A stretch of DNA of 8,269 bases, taken from positions 1 through 8,269 of the forward strand of contig JASLXP010000207.1 of assembly GCA_030740295.1 (NCBI GenBank), in the 5' to 3' direction. The position numbers were made by a program, and so were the translations under genes. This DNA is from Planctomycetota bacterium. GTDB taxonomy: Bacteria > Planctomycetota > PUPC01 > JACPCR01. Shown here piece by piece: positions 5,872-8,269 of this stretch. The notes under the pieces are model-generated. The model made no database searches. It worked only from the letters and a program-made list of their open reading frames with translations, and was not told the origin of the DNA. How positions within the stretch are numbered: the first letter of the stretch is position 1; every line of letters begins with the position of its first letter.

Positions 5872-8016
5872 ATGAAAGTGATTTCAACAATGGGTGTCCG
5901 CACAACTGTGACCTTTGTCTTCACCTGGCTGTGCGTTTGTCAGACAAACGTTACTGCGGAAGCGAGAGAAAACGGCCTTCTGGCGTGGTACCGTTTTGAA
6001 ACAGGCAAGGGCGTGATGGTCAAGGACTCAGGAGAAGACAGCCGCCACGGAACGGCCGTTAATGAGCCGAACTGGGTTCCGAGCCCGTGGGGAACGGCGC
6101 TCCAGATCCTGGGCGAGAGCTATGTCCAGATGCCAGCCAACGCAGGGCTGAATCCTGGCAAAGCCGTCACGATAGAAGCGATGGTCCGGTGGGAAGGCGA
6201 TCCGGAAGAACATCAAAAGCGAACGGACCCGTTTGGCGCAGCCGTTGGCAACCGGCTCGGCGCGACCGGGTACATGCTGGGCGTGGGCAGCCGGGAGAAA
6301 AAACAAACCGCATGGTTCGTCGTCAATGGCCTGCGGCGGCCCGTGGGCAGAATTCTCGTGTCAGACGCTCGCGTGTCTGCCGGCGAATGGGCTTTCCTGG
6401 CAGGGGCTTTCGATGGCCGGACCCTTCGAGTCTGGGTGAACGAGACGATGGAATCGATGACGGTGCCGGAAATGGATGTCCGTCCCAACCCGAAGGGCCT
6501 GACGCTCGGCGCAGAGTTTCCAGGCAGCAGCTACTATCGCTTCCGCGGTGCAATCGATGAATTGCGTGTCTGGGATCGTGCCCTGACCGCGAAGGAAATC
6601 GTTGCCAGGTATCGCGAGTTGCGTAAAGCCGCTACGGCTGTTGCCAAGAGGCCCCCAGTTCCCGCAAAGCCGCAGAAACTGAAGCGAACACTGGTGGTGG
6701 CTCAGGACGGGAGCGGCGACTTCAACGGCAAAACAGAAGAGCCGATCATTTCCGCAGTCTCCGCGGCCAGGCACGGCGGCACCGTCGTCATCCGGCCGGG
6801 CATCTACAGCATCCGCCGCGTCATCGATCTGAGCGGCACGAGAGACCTGACTCTTCGCGGTGAGGATGGAACCGTGCTGAAACTGAACCGGATTCCGCTC
6901 ACGAAGCTGTCCGAATCCGCGGCCAGAGGCAGTCGAAAGCTCTCCGTCGAAGACGCTTCATCCTTTCTTCCGCGCACTCGGATCCGCATCAAAGCGCCAG
7001 GCCGTACTGTTGAGCATCGAGGAAAGAAGAGTGTTATCCCAACCTTCGACGCGACCGTGTCCGGCGTGAATGAGAATACGCTGGAGCTCTCTTCTCCATT
7101 GAGCTACCCAGCCCCCAAGGGCACCTTCATTGCCGCAGGAGAAAACCTCATCGCCATCAACTCGGGCACAAATATCTCCCTCGAAAACCTGACGCTCGAT
7201 GGCAACATGCAGGCGGACGATCCGAAGTTCGTCGACCACACCATGCGATGCCTCGGTCTTGCCCATGGGCCATACGGCTACAAGGCTGGTCTGACCGGCA
7301 AGCCGATTCGGGGCCTGGCCCTGCGAAACTGCGAATTCCGTAACGCCCGTGGCCGCTGCATCGCATGGTACGCCGTGGTGGAAAGCAGCATCATCAACTG
7401 CACCGCGTCTGACTCGCCGGACGCGGGCATAGATATCGACCACTTCTGCTACGACCTGACGATCACCGGCAATCGGATTCTGCGCTGTGGGAAAGGCATC
7501 GAGATCAACGACGCTTCCCGGTGCAGAATCGAAAAGAACCGCATCGAGAAGTGCCACCAGGGCATCGTCATCTGGCGTTGGTGCCACCAGGACGACGTAA
7601 ACGTGGACAATCGAATCCGCAAGAACGTCATTCTTGATTCCGGCGCGTATGGTCTTGGCATCCTCGCCGAAAACTTTCGCAACGAAGTAACCGGCAACAG
7701 ATTCACCCGGGGCAAAGGCCACGGCATCCTCATCCAGGGCAACGAGAATAAAGTGGCCAACAACCAGGTGGAAGGCTTCGGAACCCACGGCATCTTTGTC
7801 ACAGGAAAAGACAACGAGATCATCGGCAACAAGTGCCGAAGTAACAGCTCAGCCACGCCCGGCAGAGGCGATGGCATCCACGTCACGGGAACAGGCAACC
7901 GAGTGGAGCGGAACGTGAGCGGCGACCCTGGCAAGCCAGTGCAGCGCTACGGGATTTTCGTTGATGGTGAGAAGAACACCGTTGGCGAGAACGACTGCCG
8001 AGGCAATAAGAAATAG
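5872..8016 (+). CDS. Exported LamG plus right-handed parallel beta-helix protein, 714 aa
   Basis: The N-terminus has a basic start and a hydrophobic segment (about 9-23) ending near VTAEA, consistent with Sec export and cleavage around residue 31. Residues about 35-250 form a LamG/concanavalin A-like domain: GLLAWYRFE at the start, AVTIEAMVRW, GEWAFLAGAFDGRTLRVWVN and the closing AIDELRVWDRALTAKEI. A Pro/Lys linker (260-271) leads to a pectate-lyase-like beta-helix entry (LVVAQDGSGDF, GGTVVIRPGIYSI). A small beta-rich insertion lies at about 345-425. Parallel beta-helix repeats of about 22 residues run from about 430 to the end (e.g. ITGNRILRCGKGIEI, VTGNRFTRGKGHGILI, VANNQVEGFGTHGIFV). Acidic residues in DAGIDIDHF (517-525) could be catalytic or metal-binding, as in beta-helix lyases and epimerases, but no specific active site is recognised. 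A role in polysaccharide binding or modification outside the cell is inferred. It lies 65 nt after the formate dehydrogenase with no terminator between; no good Shine-Dalgarno precedes the ATG, and Met7 is an alternative start. Confidence 0.85.
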   Translation: MKVISTMGVRTTVTFVFTWLCVCQTNVTAEARENGLLAWYRFETGKGVMVKDSGEDSRHGTAVNEPNWVPSPWGTALQILGESYVQMPANAGLNPGKAVTIEAMVRWEGDPEEHQKRTDPFGAAVGNRLGATGYMLGVGSREKKQTAWFVVNGLRRPVGRILVSDARVSAGEWAFLAGAFDGRTLRVWVNETMESMTVPEMDVRPNPKGLTLGAEFPGSSYYRFRGAIDELRVWDRALTAKEIVARYRELRKAATAVAKRPPVPAKPQKLKRTLVVAQDGSGDFNGKTEEPIISAVSAARHGGTVVIRPGIYSIRRVIDLSGTRDLTLRGEDGTVLKLNRIPLTKLSESAARGSRKLSVEDASSFLPRTRIRIKAPGRTVEHRGKKSVIPTFDATVSGVNENTLELSSPLSYPAPKGTFIAAGENLIAINSGTNISLENLTLDGNMQADDPKFVDHTMRCLGLAHGPYGYKAGLTGKPIRGLALRNCEFRNARGRCIAWYAVVESSIINCTASDSPDAGIDIDHFCYDLTITGNRILRCGKGIEINDASRCRIEKNRIEKCHQGIVIWRWCHQDDVNVDNRIRKNVILDSGAYGLGILAENFRNEVTGNRFTRGKGHGILIQGNENKVANNQVEGFGTHGIFVTGKDNEIIGNKCRSNSSATPGRGDGIHVTGTGNRVERNVSGDPGKPVQRYGIFVDGEKNTVGENDCRGNKK

Positions 8017-8084
8017 CGCGCCCCAACAGCGGATGCAGCGGACAGATTACAGGAAGTGTACTTGTCCCGAGCTGTTTCTGAGTT

Positions 8085-8101
8085 ACGTCACTTTATGACG
8101 T
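8085..8101 (+). terminator. Short hairpin after the beta-helix gene, possible weak terminator
   Basis: ACGTCA (8085-8090) and TGACGT (8096-8101) are exact inverted repeats with a 5-nt loop CTTTA. The stem ends in T and two further Ts follow, so the U-tract is short. It lies 69 nt after the stop of the beta-helix protein. The core also resembles a symmetric operator, so termination is only one reading. Confidence 0.4.
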
Positions 8102-8108
8102 TTAAGTA

Positions 8109-8122
8109 GGTGGGTAGGTAGG
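8109..8122 (+). other. G-run tract (GG-T-GGG-TA-GG-TA-GG)
   Basis: Four G-runs at 8109-8110, 8112-8114, 8117-8118 and 8121-8122 are separated by loops of 1, 2 and 2 nt. This matches a two-tier G-quadruplex pattern and is also a short GTAGG-type simple repeat. It lies in gene-free sequence; folding is not shown. Confidence 0.3.
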
Positions 8123-8163
8123 CCGAGACGAGGGCAATTTTACGGATTTGAATGACGGTTTTC

Positions 8164-8256
8164 AGGGGCGAAGCCCCGGGCCGTTTGCCTAGCCCAGCCC
8201 AACGGGCTGGGTTTTCGGGCAGATCATCCTTAGGGGCAACGCCCCGGTCATTTGCC
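8164..8256. repeat. Two copies of a GC hairpin repeat flanking a third hairpin
   Basis: Copy one (8164-8189) begins AGGGGCGAAGCCCCGG and copy two (8232-8256) begins AGGGGCAACGCCCCGG; both continue into a YCRTTTGCC tail. Each forms a GGGGC/GCCCC stem with a 3-nt loop, and the loop differs between copies (GAA versus AAC). A third hairpin lies between them. Regular spacing and a shared tail suggest a family of dispersed, REP-like intergenic repeats rather than chance GC richness. The second copy reaches nearly to the window edge, so the array may continue. Confidence 0.65.
8193..8215 (+). terminator. Strong hairpin with T-tract, Rho-independent-terminator-like
   Basis: CCCAGCCC (8193-8200) and GGGCTGGG (8204-8211) are exact inverted repeats with loop AAC, extendable by one G-T and one A-T pair, and followed by TTTT (8212-8215). 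On the plus strand this fits an intrinsic terminator for transcription coming from the beta-helix gene, though it is about 180 nt past the stop. It is embedded in the repeat element, so it may be part of that element serving as a terminator. Confidence 0.5.
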
Positions 8257-8269
8257 CCAATGAATGGCC

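Larger units (their letters stand above)
8017..8269. other. Gene-free right end of window
   Basis: No ORF with coding character is visible on either strand in these 253 nt. The content is the hairpins, G-run tract and repeat units listed separately. The next gene lies outside the window, so its direction and whether this region holds its promoter cannot be told. Confidence 0.7.

Noticed and set aside
5882..5940. Lipoprotein signal (Cys21/Cys23) in the beta-helix protein
   Set aside because: The residues before the cysteines (TWL-C, LCV-C) do not fit a lipobox; an ordinary signal peptidase I site near residue 31 fits better.
6958..7788. 276-aa minus-strand open frame inside the beta-helix gene
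   Set aside because: It is an antisense shadow produced by GC-rich codon bias; the plus frame has regular beta-helix repeats.

Overview
The window looks like a piece of a moderately GC-rich bacterial chromosome, probably from an uncultured or environmental lineage. The combination of a phytanoyl-CoA-dioxygenase-like enzyme, an exported LamG plus beta-helix protein, weak Shine-Dalgarno use and hairpin-rich intergenic repeats recalls Planctomycetota/PVC or Hydrogenedentota-like genomes. That placement is inference from gene flavour; no phylogenetic marker is present. No tRNA, rRNA, transposase, phage gene or CRISPR array was seen.

Left half, minus strand. Reading leftwards from about 2750 there is a 282-aa Fe(II)/2-oxoglutarate (PhyH-family) dioxygenase, then after 24 nt a 178-aa exported protein of unknown function, probably in one operon. 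A repeat-rich gap of about 280 nt follows. Beyond it lies a PHP-domain plus zinc-finger protein of the endonuclease Q family (COG1379-like), which runs off the left edge.

Right half, plus strand. After a 326-nt divergent intergenic region full of hairpins comes a complete 909-aa molybdenum/tungsten formate dehydrogenase alpha subunit with an N-terminal iron-sulfur module (cysteine type, not selenocysteine). It is followed 65 nt later by a 714-aa exported LamG plus parallel beta-helix protein. The last 250 nt hold no gene but several hairpins and a repeated GC-rich hairpin unit.

The genes do not form one obvious pathway. The formate dehydrogenase lacks neighbouring electron-transfer subunits or fdhD, and the beta-helix protein looks like a polysaccharide-active or surface protein. 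I found no clear new defence or mobile system. The most unusual material is intergenic: opposed arrays of an 8-nt-period motif at 1078-1348, a nest of overlapping, partly exclusive hairpins at 2906-3029, and repeated GC hairpins at 8164-8256. In the proteins, the most notable point is a His in place of a ligand Cys in the NuoG-type His-Cys3 cluster motif of the formate dehydrogenase.
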